Origin: Lentzea sp. NBRC 105346
Lineage (GTDB): Bacteria > Actinomycetota > Actinomycetes > Mycobacteriales > Pseudonocardiaceae
Direction of reading: 5' to 3'
NCBI RefSeq assembly: GCF_030269605.1
Contig: NZ_BSTQ01000021.1
Span: 124,001-188,000 of the forward strand
Length of the DNA: 64,000 nt
Below are positions 1 through 8,089 of the stretch, piece after piece. Position 1 is the stretch's first letter. Every line of letters begins with the position of its first letter. The notes beneath the pieces were generated by a model. That model worked only from the letters and a program-made list of their open reading frames with translations, was not told the DNA's origin and made no database searches. The position numbers and the translations under genes were made by a program.

Positions 1-101
1 CGGACTTCGGCAGCGCGAGTCTGGCGATCAAGGACGGCTCGTTCGAGTACAACCTCGGCAAGGCCAAGCCGGCGGGCATCCCCTTCAACCCCAACGCCTG
101 A
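1..101 (+). CDS. 3' end of an unidentified CDS (partial)
   Basis: The window opens inside a forward reading frame that codes 32 residues and stops with TGA at 99-101. The tail (ending GIPFNPNA) has no recognisable motif, so no function is given. The coding call rests on the open frame and codon usage like the neighbours, and on the strong hairpin that directly follows the stop, as expected at the end of a transcription unit. It is convergent with msrA. Confidence 0.5.
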   Translation, partial: DFGSASLAIKDGSFEYNLGKAKPAGIPFNPNA

Positions 102-105
102 CGCT

Positions 106-152
106 ATGGGGGGAGCTTTCCAAGCGCTCAGCGCTTGGAAAGCTCCCCCCAT
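106..152. terminator. Perfect 23-bp inverted repeat between convergent genes
   Basis: Arms 106-128 and 130-152 are exact reverse complements separated by one base, so the folded hairpin would open a few central bases. It lies between the stop of the upstream forward gene and the stop of msrA. It has no U-tract, which is common for actinomycete terminators, and probably ends transcription from both sides. Confidence 0.75.
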
Positions 153-157
153 GGCAA

Positions 158-652
158 TCAGCGCTCGCCGAGCTGCCACTCCGGACGGACGTAGTGGCAG
201 GTGTAGCCGTTGGGGTAGCGCTCCAGGTAGTCCTGGTGCTCCGGCTCCGCCTCCCAGAAGTCGCTCGCCGCGGTCACCTCGGTGACGACCTTGCCCGGCC
301 ACTTGCCGGACGCGTCGACGTCCGCGATGGTCGCCTCGGCGACCTGCTTCTGCTCGTCGGTGTCGTAGAAGATCGCCGACCGGTAGCTGGCGCCGATGTC
401 GTTGCCCTGCCGGTTGCGCGTCGTCGGGTCGTGGATCTGGAAGAAGAACTCCAGGACCTGCCGGTAGGTCAATTTCTCCTCGTCGAAGACGATCTCGATC
501 GCCTCGGCGTGGCTGCCGTGGTTCCGGTAGGTCGCGTTCGGGACGTCGCCGCCGGTGTAGCCCACGCGGGTGGAGACGACGCCGGGGTGGCGGCGGAAGA
601 GGTCTTGCATGCCCCAGAAGCAGCCACCGGCAAGAACAGCCCGCTCGGTCAC
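158..652 (-). CDS. msrA: Peptide methionine sulfoxide reductase MsrA
   Basis: Reduces the S-epimer of methionine sulfoxide in oxidised proteins, with thioredoxin as the usual recycling partner. The N-terminus carries the family signature GGCFWG, whose Cys (about residue 11) is the catalytic nucleophile. The body (YTGG, the conserved H-x-E/D region and a C-terminal HQDYL-type segment) and the ~164-residue length are typical of MsrA. A GTG at 652 is preferred because AGAGGAG lies five bases upstream; an in-frame GTG at 658 has no room for a ribosome site. It follows the sigma factor gene on the same strand after about 50 bases and may be co-transcribed with it. Confidence 0.95.
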   Translation of the reverse strand: MTERAVLAGGCFWGMQDLFRRHPGVVSTRVGYTGGDVPNATYRNHGSHAEAIEIVFDEEKLTYRQVLEFFFQIHDPTTRNRQGNDIGASYRSAIFYDTDEQKQVAEATIADVDASGKWPGKVVTEVTAASDFWEAEPEHQDYLERYPNGYTCHYVRPEWQLGER

Positions 653-704
653 AGTCACTCCTCTGATCGATGTCCACTCAGCCCAACGTCCGGGGCACCC
701 CGGT

Positions 705-1880
705 TCATCCCCGATCCAGCCGCGCGGCCCTGAGACGCAGGTAACGCTGCCGCGGCACGCTGGCCGTCCGCCTCGCCGCCTCCACGTACGAGGCGCGCGC
801 CGCGACCGGGTCGCCCGCCAGCTCCAGCAGGTGGGCGCGCACCGCGTGCAGCCGGTGGTCGTCCGCGAGCCGGTCGTCCAGCAGGCCGAGACCGGCCTCG
901 GGACCGTCGACCATAGCGACCGCCACGGCGTGGTTGAGCGACACCACGGGGTTGTCGTCGAGCCGAAGCAGCACCTCGTACAACGCCCTGATCTGCGGCC
1001 AGTCCGTGTCCTCCGCCGACGGCGCCTCGTCGTGGAGCGCGGCGATGGCCGCCTGCACCTGGTACGGGCCGGGCTCGCGCCGCGGCAGTGCCTCCTCGAC
1101 CAGCGCGATCCCCTCGGCGATCAGGTCCTTGGACCACAGCTCGCGGTCCTGCTCGGCCATCGGGACCAGTTCACCCGCGGGTCCCGTCCGCGCCGGCCGG
1201 CGGGCATCGGTGAGCAGCATCAACGCGAGCAGCCCGGTCACCTCGGCGTCCTCGGGCATCAGGTGGTGCACGATGCGCGTCAGCCGGATCGCCTCGGCGG
1301 ACAGCTCGACGCGCTGCAACCGCGGCCCGGCCGTGGCAGCGTAGCCCTCGTTGAAGATCAGGTACAGCACGTGCAGCACCGCGCCGAGCCGGTCGTCGCG
1401 CGGCATGGCGAACGGCAGGCCCTTCATGCGCTGCTTGGCGCGGCTGATGCGCCGGGCCATGGTCGCCTCGGGCACGAGGAACGCGCGGGCGATCTCCTGC
1501 GTCGTCAGACCGCCGACCGCGCGCAACGTCAAAGCGATCTGCGACGCCGGCGACAACGCCGGGTGGCAGCACAGGAACAGCAGGATCAACGTGTCGTCCG
1601 CGTCGGGCCCCGGCTCGGGCACGGGCCAGCGCGCGACGTGGTCCTCGCGCTCGCGGCGCGCCTGCTCGTTGCGCAGCAGATCGGTCAACCGGCGCGCGGC
1701 GACCGTGACCAGCCACGCCTTGGGGTTGTCCGGCAGCGGTGGCCACTTCGTCGCGGCGGCGAGCAACGCCTCCTGCACGGCGTCCTCGGCGAGGTCGAAG
1801 TGGCCGTACCGCCGCACGACCGCGCCGAGGACCTGCGGCGCGAGCGTGCGCAGCAGGTCCTCGACCCCCCTGTCAGGCAT
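705..1880 (-). CDS. ECF42-type RNA polymerase sigma factor with C-terminal TPR-like extension
   Basis: Extracytoplasmic-function sigma factor of 391 residues. Region 2 is near the start (DLAEDAVQEALLAA, then AWLVTVAARRLTDLLR); region 4 HTH lies around residues 125-175 (TQEIARAFLVPEATMARRI). The remaining ~200 residues are the helical DUF6596/TPR-like extension that distinguishes this group from ordinary ECFs. The group is known to lack a classical anti-sigma factor and to sit beside DGPF/YCII proteins. Here the DGPF gene overlaps the start by eight bases, so the pair is translationally coupled. The signal and regulon cannot be read from the sequence. A second such pair lies at 5552-7110. Confidence 0.93.
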   Translation of the reverse strand: MPDRGVEDLLRTLAPQVLGAVVRRYGHFDLAEDAVQEALLAAATKWPPLPDNPKAWLVTVAARRLTDLLRNEQARREREDHVARWPVPEPGPDADDTLILLFLCCHPALSPASQIALTLRAVGGLTTQEIARAFLVPEATMARRISRAKQRMKGLPFAMPRDDRLGAVLHVLYLIFNEGYAATAGPRLQRVELSAEAIRLTRIVHHLMPEDAEVTGLLALMLLTDARRPARTGPAGELVPMAEQDRELWSKDLIAEGIALVEEALPRREPGPYQVQAAIAALHDEAPSAEDTDWPQIRALYEVLLRLDDNPVVSLNHAVAVAMVDGPEAGLGLLDDRLADDHRLHAVRAHLLELAGDPVAARASYVEAARRTASVPRQRYLRLRAARLDRG

Positions 1881-2271
1881 CCAGCTCCTCGGCGCCGCCG
1901 ATCGGCCGGATGTCGACGTACCACTCGCGCCCCAGCTGCGCGCCCTCCGGATGCGGCGTGTCCGCGAGCTTCGCGGCGATCTCCGTGGCCCGGTCGAAGC
2001 TCGCGCAGTCGACGATCGTGTACCCGGCGAGCACCTCGGCGGTCTCGGGGTACGGCCCGTCCGTCACGACGGGCACGCCCTCGCGCACCTGGACGCGCCG
2101 CGCGTGCACCGGGGCGCCGAGGCCCTGGGCGTCGACGAACTCACCGGACTCGACGAGCTCGTTGTTCCACTCCCCCATGAACTTGTGCAGGGCCATCAGG
2201 TCGTCGGGCGTCCAGCTCGCGAGCATGTCGTAGTCCTGCTGGGACCCGAACATCATGATCATGTACTTCAC
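1873..2271 (-). CDS. DGPF/YCII-domain protein paired with the ECF sigma factor
   Basis: Small dimeric alpha-beta barrel protein of the YCII-related/DGPF family (about 132 residues), recognised by the opening KYMIMMFG strand, the signature VTDGPYPE in the middle and the closing strand YVDIRPI. The biochemical role of these ECF42 partners is unknown; they are thought to take part in signal sensing for the sigma factor. The GTG at 2271 is chosen because GGGAGA stands just upstream and family members begin with a KYM-type strand; an in-frame ATG at 2283 would add four residues and overlap that site. Its stop overlaps the sigma factor start. Confidence 0.9.
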   Translation of the reverse strand: MKYMIMMFGSQQDYDMLASWTPDDLMALHKFMGEWNNELVESGEFVDAQGLGAPVHARRVQVREGVPVVTDGPYPETAEVLAGYTIVDCASFDRATEIAAKLADTPHPEGAQLGREWYVDIRPIGGAEELDA

Positions 2272-2336
2272 GATCTCTCCCATCCTCCGGCGGGTGCTTC
2301 ACCAGAGATGTCGAGGCCGCCGCCGCGTTCCGGACA

Positions 2337-3548
2337 TCACCGCCGGTGAGTTTCGTACATCCGCCCGGCCACCACGACTCCGGACGCGAACGTGATCGCC
2401 GCGACCACCCACACCGCGGTCCGCAGCCCGTACAGGTCGGCGACCACACCGGCCAGCAACGCGCCGACCGCGAACCCGCCGTCCCGCCACAGCCGGTACA
2501 CACCGACGGCCCGAGCCCGCCAGCTCGGGTGCGCGACGTCGCCGATCGCGGCGAGCAGCGTCGGATAGACCATCGCGGTGCCCGCACCGAGCAGCACGGC
2601 AGCCAGCGCCCACATCCCGAACGACGAAGCAACCGCGACCACGGCGAGCGCGAAGGCCTGCACGAGCATTCCCGAAGTGATCAACCCCTTGCGCCCCAGG
2701 CGATCCGACAGCGGACCGGTCACCAGCTGCCCGAAGCCCCACACGGCCGGATACAGCGCGACGAGCACGCCGATCTGCCGCAGCGAAAGCCCGGCGGTCG
2801 CGAACAACACCGGGAACAGGCCCCACGCCAGACCGTCGTTGAGGTTGTTGACCATGCCCGCCTGGCTCGCGGCCGACAGCGCGGGTTCGCGGAAGCTCGT
2901 GCGCACGAGGACTTCCCGGTTGGTGATCGACTCGAACGTGCGGGCCTCGAACCGGGCGTGCTCGTGGGTCTCGCGGACGAGAACCAGCGACAGCCCCAGG
3001 CCCACCGCGACGTAGGACAGGCCGAGCAGGAACGGCGCGGGGCGCAGGCCGTGGCGGGCCGCGAGGTAGCCGGTGATCAGCGCGGTCATCGCGACCGCGA
3101 TGTACCCGGCGGCCTCGTTGAGCCCCATGGCGAGGCCGCGCCGGGCGGGACCGGCCAGGTCGATCTTCATGATCACCGTGGTGGACCACGCGAGGCCCTG
3201 GTTCACGCCGAGCAGGACGTTGGCGAACACCACCCAGCCCCAGTGCGGCGCCCAGATCAGCAGCAACGGCACGGGGATCGCGACCAGCCAGCCCGCGAGG
3301 AGCACAGGTTTGCGGCCGAAGCGGTCCGACCACGTGCCGGCGAAGTAGTTCGTCGCAGCCTTCGTCAGTCCGAACGCGAGGATGTAGGTGAGCGCGGCGC
3401 TGTAGGCGACCAGGTGGAACTCGCGTTCGGCGAGCAGCGGCAGGACCGTGCGCTCCTGCCCGAGCACGCCGCCCACCATCGCGTTGACCGCGACCAGTAG
3501 CGAGAACTGCGCGAGGTTGGCGCGCAGCCCCAGCCCGATGCCGGTCAT
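2337..3548 (-). CDS. MFS transporter, probably co-operating with the persulfide-handling enzyme
   Basis: Major facilitator protein of 403 residues with about 12 predicted hydrophobic helices. The loop motif GTWSDRFGRKPVL (helices 2-3) and its second-half counterpart GPLSDRLGRKGLI (helices 8-9) are typical MFS signatures. The ATG at 3548 overlaps the stop of the upstream MBL-rhodanese gene (ATGA), so the two proteins are coupled. The substrate is not evident. Context suggests export of a sulfur species or uptake of a sulfur compound, which is inference only. It is the last gene of the two-gene operon. Confidence 0.9.
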   Translation of the reverse strand: MTGIGLGLRANLAQFSLLVAVNAMVGGVLGQERTVLPLLAEREFHLVAYSAALTYILAFGLTKAATNYFAGTWSDRFGRKPVLLAGWLVAIPVPLLLIWAPHWGWVVFANVLLGVNQGLAWSTTVIMKIDLAGPARRGLAMGLNEAAGYIAVAMTALITGYLAARHGLRPAPFLLGLSYVAVGLGLSLVLVRETHEHARFEARTFESITNREVLVRTSFREPALSAASQAGMVNNLNDGLAWGLFPVLFATAGLSLRQIGVLVALYPAVWGFGQLVTGPLSDRLGRKGLITSGMLVQAFALAVVAVASSFGMWALAAVLLGAGTAMVYPTLLAAIGDVAHPSWRARAVGVYRLWRDGGFAVGALLAGVVADLYGLRTAVWVVAAITFASGVVVAGRMYETHRR

Positions 3549-4798
3549 GCCTGCCGCAGCACGGCGAGGTCGCGGTGACCCGCGCGTTCGAGGATGCTGG
3601 CACCGCTCATGGCCCGTTCGCCGTGTGCGCACATCACCACGGTGGGCTCCTTCGACAGCTCCCGGCCGGGGAGCTCGCCGAGCTCGACGTGGACGGCTCC
3701 GGGGACGTGGCCCGCCGCGTACTCCCTGTCCTGGCGGACGTCCAGCACACGTTCGCCGTTCAACTCGGCGACGAGCCTGGTGCGGGCGAGGTCGCCGGTC
3801 CACTGCGACAAGGGAAACTCTCCGCTCAGGTCGTAGCCGATCTTCGCGGCCTGCCAGGCGATCTCGGCCGGGTCCTGGTCGTCCCCGCGGACGATCACGA
3901 CCGGCCGGTCGGCGGGCACCAGCCAGCCCAGCCAGCTGGCGAACGACGGGCGCAGCGCGATCGACAGGGATCCGGGCACATGCCCGGCGGCGAACTCGGT
4001 GATCGGCCGGGTGTCGACCACGACCGCGTCCGCGGGAATCTCGCCCAACGGGGCCAGCCTGACACCGTCGAGCAGGGCCGCGCCGCACCGGTTGAGCTCG
4101 GGCAGCCGGCCGAAGTAGGCGGGGTAGCTGCCGAGCGAACCGAGCAGTTCCGCGACGAACGCGTCCTCGGACTCCGCGCGCAGCAACGAGTTCGTCGCCT
4201 TCTCCCGGCCGATCGTGCTGATCCGCTCGGCACCTGGTGGCGCGGAGCAGAACGACCCGGCACCGTGGGTCGGCCAGACGGTTGTTTCCTCCGGCAGCGT
4301 CGCGAGCCGTTGCAGCGACGAGAACTGCTGGCGCGCAAGGATTTCGGTCTGGTCCGGTGCGACGAGGTCGGTCCGGGCGGCCGAGCCGACGATCAGCGAG
4401 CCGCCGGTGAACACGCCGGCTGGGCGGTCGCCGTCGAGCAACAGGAACGACACGTGCTCATGCGTGTGTCCCGGAGTCGCGAGGACGCGCAGCCGCAGGC
4501 CACCGAGATCGACCTCGTCACCGTCGTGCAGCCCGACGTGCTCGAACTCCCGCTCCCCCGCGGCCGACGCCAGGACTTGAGCCCCCTCGGTCGCCGCGAG
4601 CTGAAGGGCGCCGGACAGGAAGTCCGCATGCAGGTGAGTGTCCGCCGCGAACGCCAGGCGCCATCCGCGATGGGCCGCGATCCGGTGCACTTCCCGCAGG
4701 TCACGGCTCACGTCGACGGCGAGCGCGCGGCCGTCGCCGAGGTCCACGAGGTACGCGGAGTTGCCGAGTCCTTCGTCCACGAGCGGCACGACGTCCAT
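3545..4798 (-). CDS. Persulfide dioxygenase-rhodanese fusion (CstB/Blh-like MBL-fold enzyme)
   Basis: 417 residues in three parts. The N-terminal metallo-beta-lactamase fold (about 1-230) has THLHADF, TPGHTHEHVSF and a later WPTHGAGSFC segment, matching mononuclear Fe persulfide dioxygenases (ETHE1 type). A first rhodanese-like domain (about 255-340) has VIVRGDD where the catalytic Cys should be, so it is a pseudo-rhodanese. A second rhodanese domain (about 345-415) has the active loop CAHGERAM with its Cys. This layout matches CstB/Blh enzymes, which oxidise persulfide to sulfite and form thiosulfate. It is divergent from an ArsR-rhodanese repressor only 35 bases away, so sulfide- or persulfide-responsive control is likely. 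Confidence 0.9.
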   Translation of the reverse strand: MDVVPLVDEGLGNSAYLVDLGDGRALAVDVSRDLREVHRIAAHRGWRLAFAADTHLHADFLSGALQLAATEGAQVLASAAGEREFEHVGLHDGDEVDLGGLRLRVLATPGHTHEHVSFLLLDGDRPAGVFTGGSLIVGSAARTDLVAPDQTEILARQQFSSLQRLATLPEETTVWPTHGAGSFCSAPPGAERISTIGREKATNSLLRAESEDAFVAELLGSLGSYPAYFGRLPELNRCGAALLDGVRLAPLGEIPADAVVVDTRPITEFAAGHVPGSLSIALRPSFASWLGWLVPADRPVVIVRGDDQDPAEIAWQAAKIGYDLSGEFPLSQWTGDLARTRLVAELNGERVLDVRQDREYAAGHVPGAVHVELGELPGRELSKEPTVVMCAHGERAMSGASILERAGHRDLAVLRQA

Positions 4799-4805
4799 GT
4801 CCTAC

Positions 4806-4823
4806 AATATTCCACGAATGATT
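4806..4823. promoter_or_regulatory. Putative operator for the ArsR-rhodanese repressor
   Basis: The 35-base gap between the divergent starts (4798 and 4834) contains AATATTC-CAC-GAATGATT, an imperfect inverted repeat in an AT-rich patch unlike the surrounding DNA. ArsR repressors typically bind such palindromes overlapping their own promoter. Both promoters must overlap this site. Confidence 0.55.
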
Positions 4824-4833
4824 GGAGGACGCT

Positions 4834-5490
4834 ATGGGAGATCGGGCGGCCAAGACCGCGCTGTTCGAGCAGTTCGCACGCGTGACCAAGGCGCTGGCCA
4901 GCGGAAAGCGCCTGGAGCTGGTGGACCTGCTGGCCCAGGGTGAACGCACGGTCGACTCGCTCGCGAAGGCCGCGAACCTCGGGCTGTCCACGGCGTCCGC
5001 ACACCTGCAGACCCTCAAGCACGCCCACCTCGTCACCACCCGCCGCGAGGGCACGAAGATCTACTACCGCCTAGCGGGTGACGACGTCGCGGCGTTGTTC
5101 GCGCTGGTCCGCTCGGTCGCCCAGGACCGGCTGGCCGACCTCGAGACCGCGCGCTCCGCGTACCTCGGACCGGACGACACCGGCTACGTGACGCGCGAGG
5201 AGCTGCTGCGGCGCGCGCGGTCCGGGACCGTCACGGTGCTCGACGTGCGGCCGGCCGAGGAGTACGCGGCGGGGCACATCCCCGGCGCGATGTCCGTGCC
5301 GCTGGCGGATTTGACTGACCGGCTCGCGGAGATTCCAGCCGACCAGGACATCGTCGCCTACTGCCGCGGCGCCTACTGCGTGCTCGCGCACGACGCGGTC
5401 CGGCTGCTCACCGCGGAGGGCCGCGCGGCTCGCAGGCTGGTCGACGGCATGCTCGAATGGCGGCTCGCCGAACTTCCGGTCGCAATCTGA
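4834..5490 (+). CDS. ArsR-family repressor with C-terminal rhodanese domain
   Basis: 218 residues. An N-terminal winged helix (about 10-95) has the ArsR recognition segment LGLSTASAHLQTLKHAHLV and wing RREGTKIYYRL. A C-terminal rhodanese domain (about 118-210) has LDVRPAEEYAAGHIPGA and an active loop CRGAYC carrying two Cys. The rhodanese loop is a plausible persulfide sensor that could relieve DNA binding when sulfide rises, analogous in purpose to CstR or BigR, though this is inferred. The ATG at 4834 is preferred because GGAGGA at 4824-4829 precedes it; a TTG at 4822 would place the ribosome site inside the gene. It controls the divergent persulfide operon and probably itself. Confidence 0.9.
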   Translation: MGDRAAKTALFEQFARVTKALASGKRLELVDLLAQGERTVDSLAKAANLGLSTASAHLQTLKHAHLVTTRREGTKIYYRLAGDDVAALFALVRSVAQDRLADLETARSAYLGPDDTGYVTREELLRRARSGTVTVLDVRPAEEYAAGHIPGAMSVPLADLTDRLAEIPADQDIVAYCRGAYCVLAHDAVRLLTAEGRAARRLVDGMLEWRLAELPVAI

Positions 5491-5551
5491 TCGAGCCGTG
5501 TCGAGATCGGGCGGGTTCGATCGTCTTCACCTCGACGACGAGAGGACCGCG

Positions 5552-5920
5552 ATGTACTACATGCTGCTGATCTACGAATGCACCGACCGTCCGCAGCCCG
5601 GTGACCCCGGCTTCGAGCAGGCGCTCGAGCGGGTCAACGCCTACGCCGACGAGTGCCGCAGGCGGGGCGTGTTCGTGGCGGGCGACCCGTTGAAGAAGGC
5701 GAGCACGGCGACGACCGTGCGGGTGCGGGAGGGCAAGACGATGCTCACCGACGGGCCGTTCGCCGAGACCCACGAGCATCTGGGCGGGTACTACATCTTC
5801 GACTGCCGCAACCTCGACGAGGCGCTCGAGCTGGCCGCGATGTGCCCGATGGCGCAGACCGGGTCGATCGAGGTACGGCCGCTCGACCACATCCCGGGCC
5901 TCACCCACGGCGTGGCATGA
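5552..5920 (+). CDS. DGPF/YCII-domain protein, second ECF42 partner
   Basis: 122-residue YCII/DGPF protein with the opening MYYMLLIYE strand, the signature LTDGPFAETHEHLGGYY (the name-giving DGPF motif is intact here) and the closing IEVRPL strand. The ATG at 5552 is preceded by GAGAGGA. Its stop codon overlaps the ATG of the following sigma factor gene (ATGA at 5917-5920), as in the first pair at 1873-1880. The family is a frequent companion of ECF42 sigma factors; its mechanism is unproven. Confidence 0.93.
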   Translation: MYYMLLIYECTDRPQPGDPGFEQALERVNAYADECRRRGVFVAGDPLKKASTATTVRVREGKTMLTDGPFAETHEHLGGYYIFDCRNLDEALELAAMCPMAQTGSIEVRPLDHIPGLTHGVA

Positions 5921-7110
5921 CCGATCTCGCGGCCGCCGCGGTCGAGCGGGTCTACCGCGAGCACCGCGCCCGGATGCTCGCCGCACTGGTGCGGGTGCTC
6001 GGCGACTTCGAGCTAGCCGAGGACGCCCTCCAGGAGGCGTGCTCCCAGGCGTTGCGCAAGTGGCCCCGCTCGGCCGTGCCGGACGACCCGCTGGCCTGGC
6101 TGCTGACCGTCGCCCGCAACCACGCGATCGACCGCGTCCGGCACGCGGCGATGGCGCGCACCAAGCTGGAGCCGCCGCGGGAAGTGGTGCCGATGAACGA
6201 CAAGCAGCTGATCGACATCGGCGACGAGCGCCTGAGCCTGATCTTCACGTGCTGCCACCCGGCCCTGGCCGAGGAGGCGCGCGTGGCGCTCACCCTGCAG
6301 GCGGTCGTAGGCCTGACCGCGGCCCAGATCGCGCGGGCGTTCCTGGTCGGCGAGTCCACTCTGGCCCAACGGCTGGTGCGCGCGAAGCGCAAGATCCGCG
6401 ACGCCGGGATCACCCTCGAGGTCCCGGCGGATCACCTGCTGCCCGAACGGCTGTCCGGCGTGCTCGCGGTGGTGTACCTGATCTTCACCCAGGGCTACAC
6501 GACGCGCGACTCTTCGCTGCGTCAGGAGGCGATCCGGCTGGGCAAGCTGGTCGCGTCGCTCATGCCCGACGAACCCGAGGCGATCGGCCTGGTCGCGTTG
6601 CTACTCCTCCACGACTCGCGCAGCGCCACCCGCTACACGGACTCGGGTGACGTGGTGCTGCTGGAGGACCAGGACCGGTCGCGCTGGGACTTCGCCTCGA
6701 TCGACGAGGGCGTCCGGCTGCTGGATCGCGCGCTGCGGTTCGGCACACCGGGTCCGTACCAGCTGCAGGCGGCGATCGCGGCGGTGCACACGCAGACACC
6801 GCCCAACTGGTCCCGGATCGCCGCGCTGTACAACGACTTGCTGATGCTGGCACCGACGCCGGTGGTGGCGCTGAACCACGCGGTCGCCGTTGCGATGGCG
6901 GACGGTCCGGCGCTCGGGCTCGCGTTGATCGACGAGATCTCGGACCTCGACCACTATCACCTGCTGCACGCCGCCCGTGCGGACCTGCTTCGGCGCCTGG
7001 ATCGCCTGGACGAGGCCGCCGACGCGTACCGCCGTGCCCAGTCGCTGGCTACCGACCCCGCGGACCGGCGCTTCCTGGCCGGCCGGTCGCTCGAACTCGG
7101 AAATCGTTGA
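5917..7110 (+). CDS. ECF42-type sigma factor, second copy
   Basis: 397 residues. Region 2 (FELAEDALQEACSQAL; AWLLTVARNHAIDRVR) and region 4 HTH (TAAQIARAFLVGESTLAQRL) are followed by the long C-terminal helical extension with YLIFTQGY and PGPYQLQAAIAAVH, shared with the sigma factor at 705-1880. The two are clearly related but differ throughout, so this is an old paralogue pair and not a recent duplication. The start overlaps the DGPF gene stop, giving coupled translation. No anti-sigma factor gene is adjacent. Confidence 0.93.
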   Translation: MTDLAAAAVERVYREHRARMLAALVRVLGDFELAEDALQEACSQALRKWPRSAVPDDPLAWLLTVARNHAIDRVRHAAMARTKLEPPREVVPMNDKQLIDIGDERLSLIFTCCHPALAEEARVALTLQAVVGLTAAQIARAFLVGESTLAQRLVRAKRKIRDAGITLEVPADHLLPERLSGVLAVVYLIFTQGYTTRDSSLRQEAIRLGKLVASLMPDEPEAIGLVALLLLHDSRSATRYTDSGDVVLLEDQDRSRWDFASIDEGVRLLDRALRFGTPGPYQLQAAIAAVHTQTPPNWSRIAALYNDLLMLAPTPVVALNHAVAVAMADGPALGLALIDEISDLDHYHLLHAARADLLRRLDRLDEAADAYRRAQSLATDPADRRFLAGRSLELGNR

Positions 7111-7184
7111 AGTTGGCTGTCGAGTTCGTCCTTGGCCGCTCGTCCTTGGTGCGTCAGATCGCATCTTGGTGAAGGGACACGGTC

Positions 7185-7517
7185 ATGCCTGGAGAGGTCA
7201 ACTGGTTCGAGCTGCCCGCCGAGGACACCGCGCGGGCTCGTGAGTTCTACGGCCGGCTGTTCGGCTGGCAGACCAGCGAGATGGGTGGCGACTACCACGT
7301 CGTCACCAACGGTGCCGCTGGGGCGATCGCCGCGCGCGACGCTCAGTTGACGCAGCCCCGGCTTTACTTCCACACCACCGACATCGAGGCGTCGGTCAAG
7401 CTGATCGCTTCGCTCGGCGGGAAGAGCGAGGACGTGCAGTCCGTGCCCGACGTTGGGCGGATCGCGCACTGCCAGGACGATCAGGGCACGCCGTTCAGCC
7501 TGTACGAGCCGGCCTGA
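7185..7517 (+). CDS. VOC/glyoxalase-family small protein
   Basis: 110-residue single-domain vicinal-oxygen-chelate protein. It begins VNWFELPAEDTARAREFYGRLFGW, a typical first beta-alpha-beta unit, and closes with the second unit (HTTDIEASVK, DDQGTPFSLYEP). Proteins of this size dimerise to complete the metal site; the substrate cannot be predicted. GAAGGGA lies upstream of the ATG. It stands alone, 75 bases after the sigma factor, and may be one of that factor's targets, but no promoter evidence was found. Confidence 0.85.
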   Translation: MPGEVNWFELPAEDTARAREFYGRLFGWQTSEMGGDYHVVTNGAAGAIAARDAQLTQPRLYFHTTDIEASVKLIASLGGKSEDVQSVPDVGRIAHCQDDQGTPFSLYEPA

Positions 7518-7552
7518 TTCAACGGACCGCGGGTGGCGCGCGTCTGGTTGGC

Positions 7553-8086
7553 ATGGGCCACCTCGAAGCCAGACGTCGCGCCTACCGCGAGCGGGTGCGT
7601 GCGGAGTACCCGGAGTCGGCTGAACCCCTCTGGGCTGAGGAACACACTGGCGTTGTGTGGCTGGCGATCGGGTTCCTGCTCGGCGGTGTTGCGGTTGCGG
7701 CGTTCGCGGCCGACCTCGTTGACGTCTGGTTCGATCGACTCTTCTGCGGGCCTGGCGGATGCTATCCGTTGCTTTTGACGCTGTCGGGGTGGGCGTTCGC
7801 CGCGTTGCCTCTGGCCGCATGCGTTGTGGCGCCTCGGTATGCGGTGCACGTTTGTGCGTTCTTGCTCGGCTTCCTTGGTTGCTACTTCTGGACTGGGGCG
7901 GCTGATCATCCGTGGCAGGACTCGTTGTGGCCCTTGCCGGTTACCTACTTCGTGGTGTTTCTGCTTGCCGCGCCTGGTAGTTGGGGGCTTGCCTGGTTGT
8001 TCGCTCGGACGTCGAGGGCTCGGTTGGCTGTCGCTGCTGCGTTTCACTGGGTGCTGTTGGCTGGGATCATCGTGTGGTTGGCCTAG
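7553..8086 (+). CDS. Membrane protein of unknown function
   Basis: 177 residues. A charged N-terminal ~25-residue segment (ARRRAYRERVRAEYPE) is followed by four to five hydrophobic stretches (about residues 33-55, 70-90, 93-112, 125-145, 155-175), so an integral membrane protein is clear. No family is recognised. Its codons include more T-ending and weak codons near the end than its neighbours. The TAG stop is followed after three bases by the left arm of the repeat element described below. Confidence 0.65.
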   Translation: MGHLEARRRAYRERVRAEYPESAEPLWAEEHTGVVWLAIGFLLGGVAVAAFAADLVDVWFDRLFCGPGGCYPLLLTLSGWAFAALPLAACVVAPRYAVHVCAFLLGFLGCYFWTGAADHPWQDSLWPLPVTYFVVFLLAAPGSWGLAWLFARTSRARLAVAAAFHWVLLAGIIVWLA

Positions 8087-8089
8087 TTG

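Noticed and set aside
4822..4833. TTG start for the ArsR-rhodanese gene
   Set aside because: It overlaps the GGAGGA ribosome site that serves the ATG at 4834.
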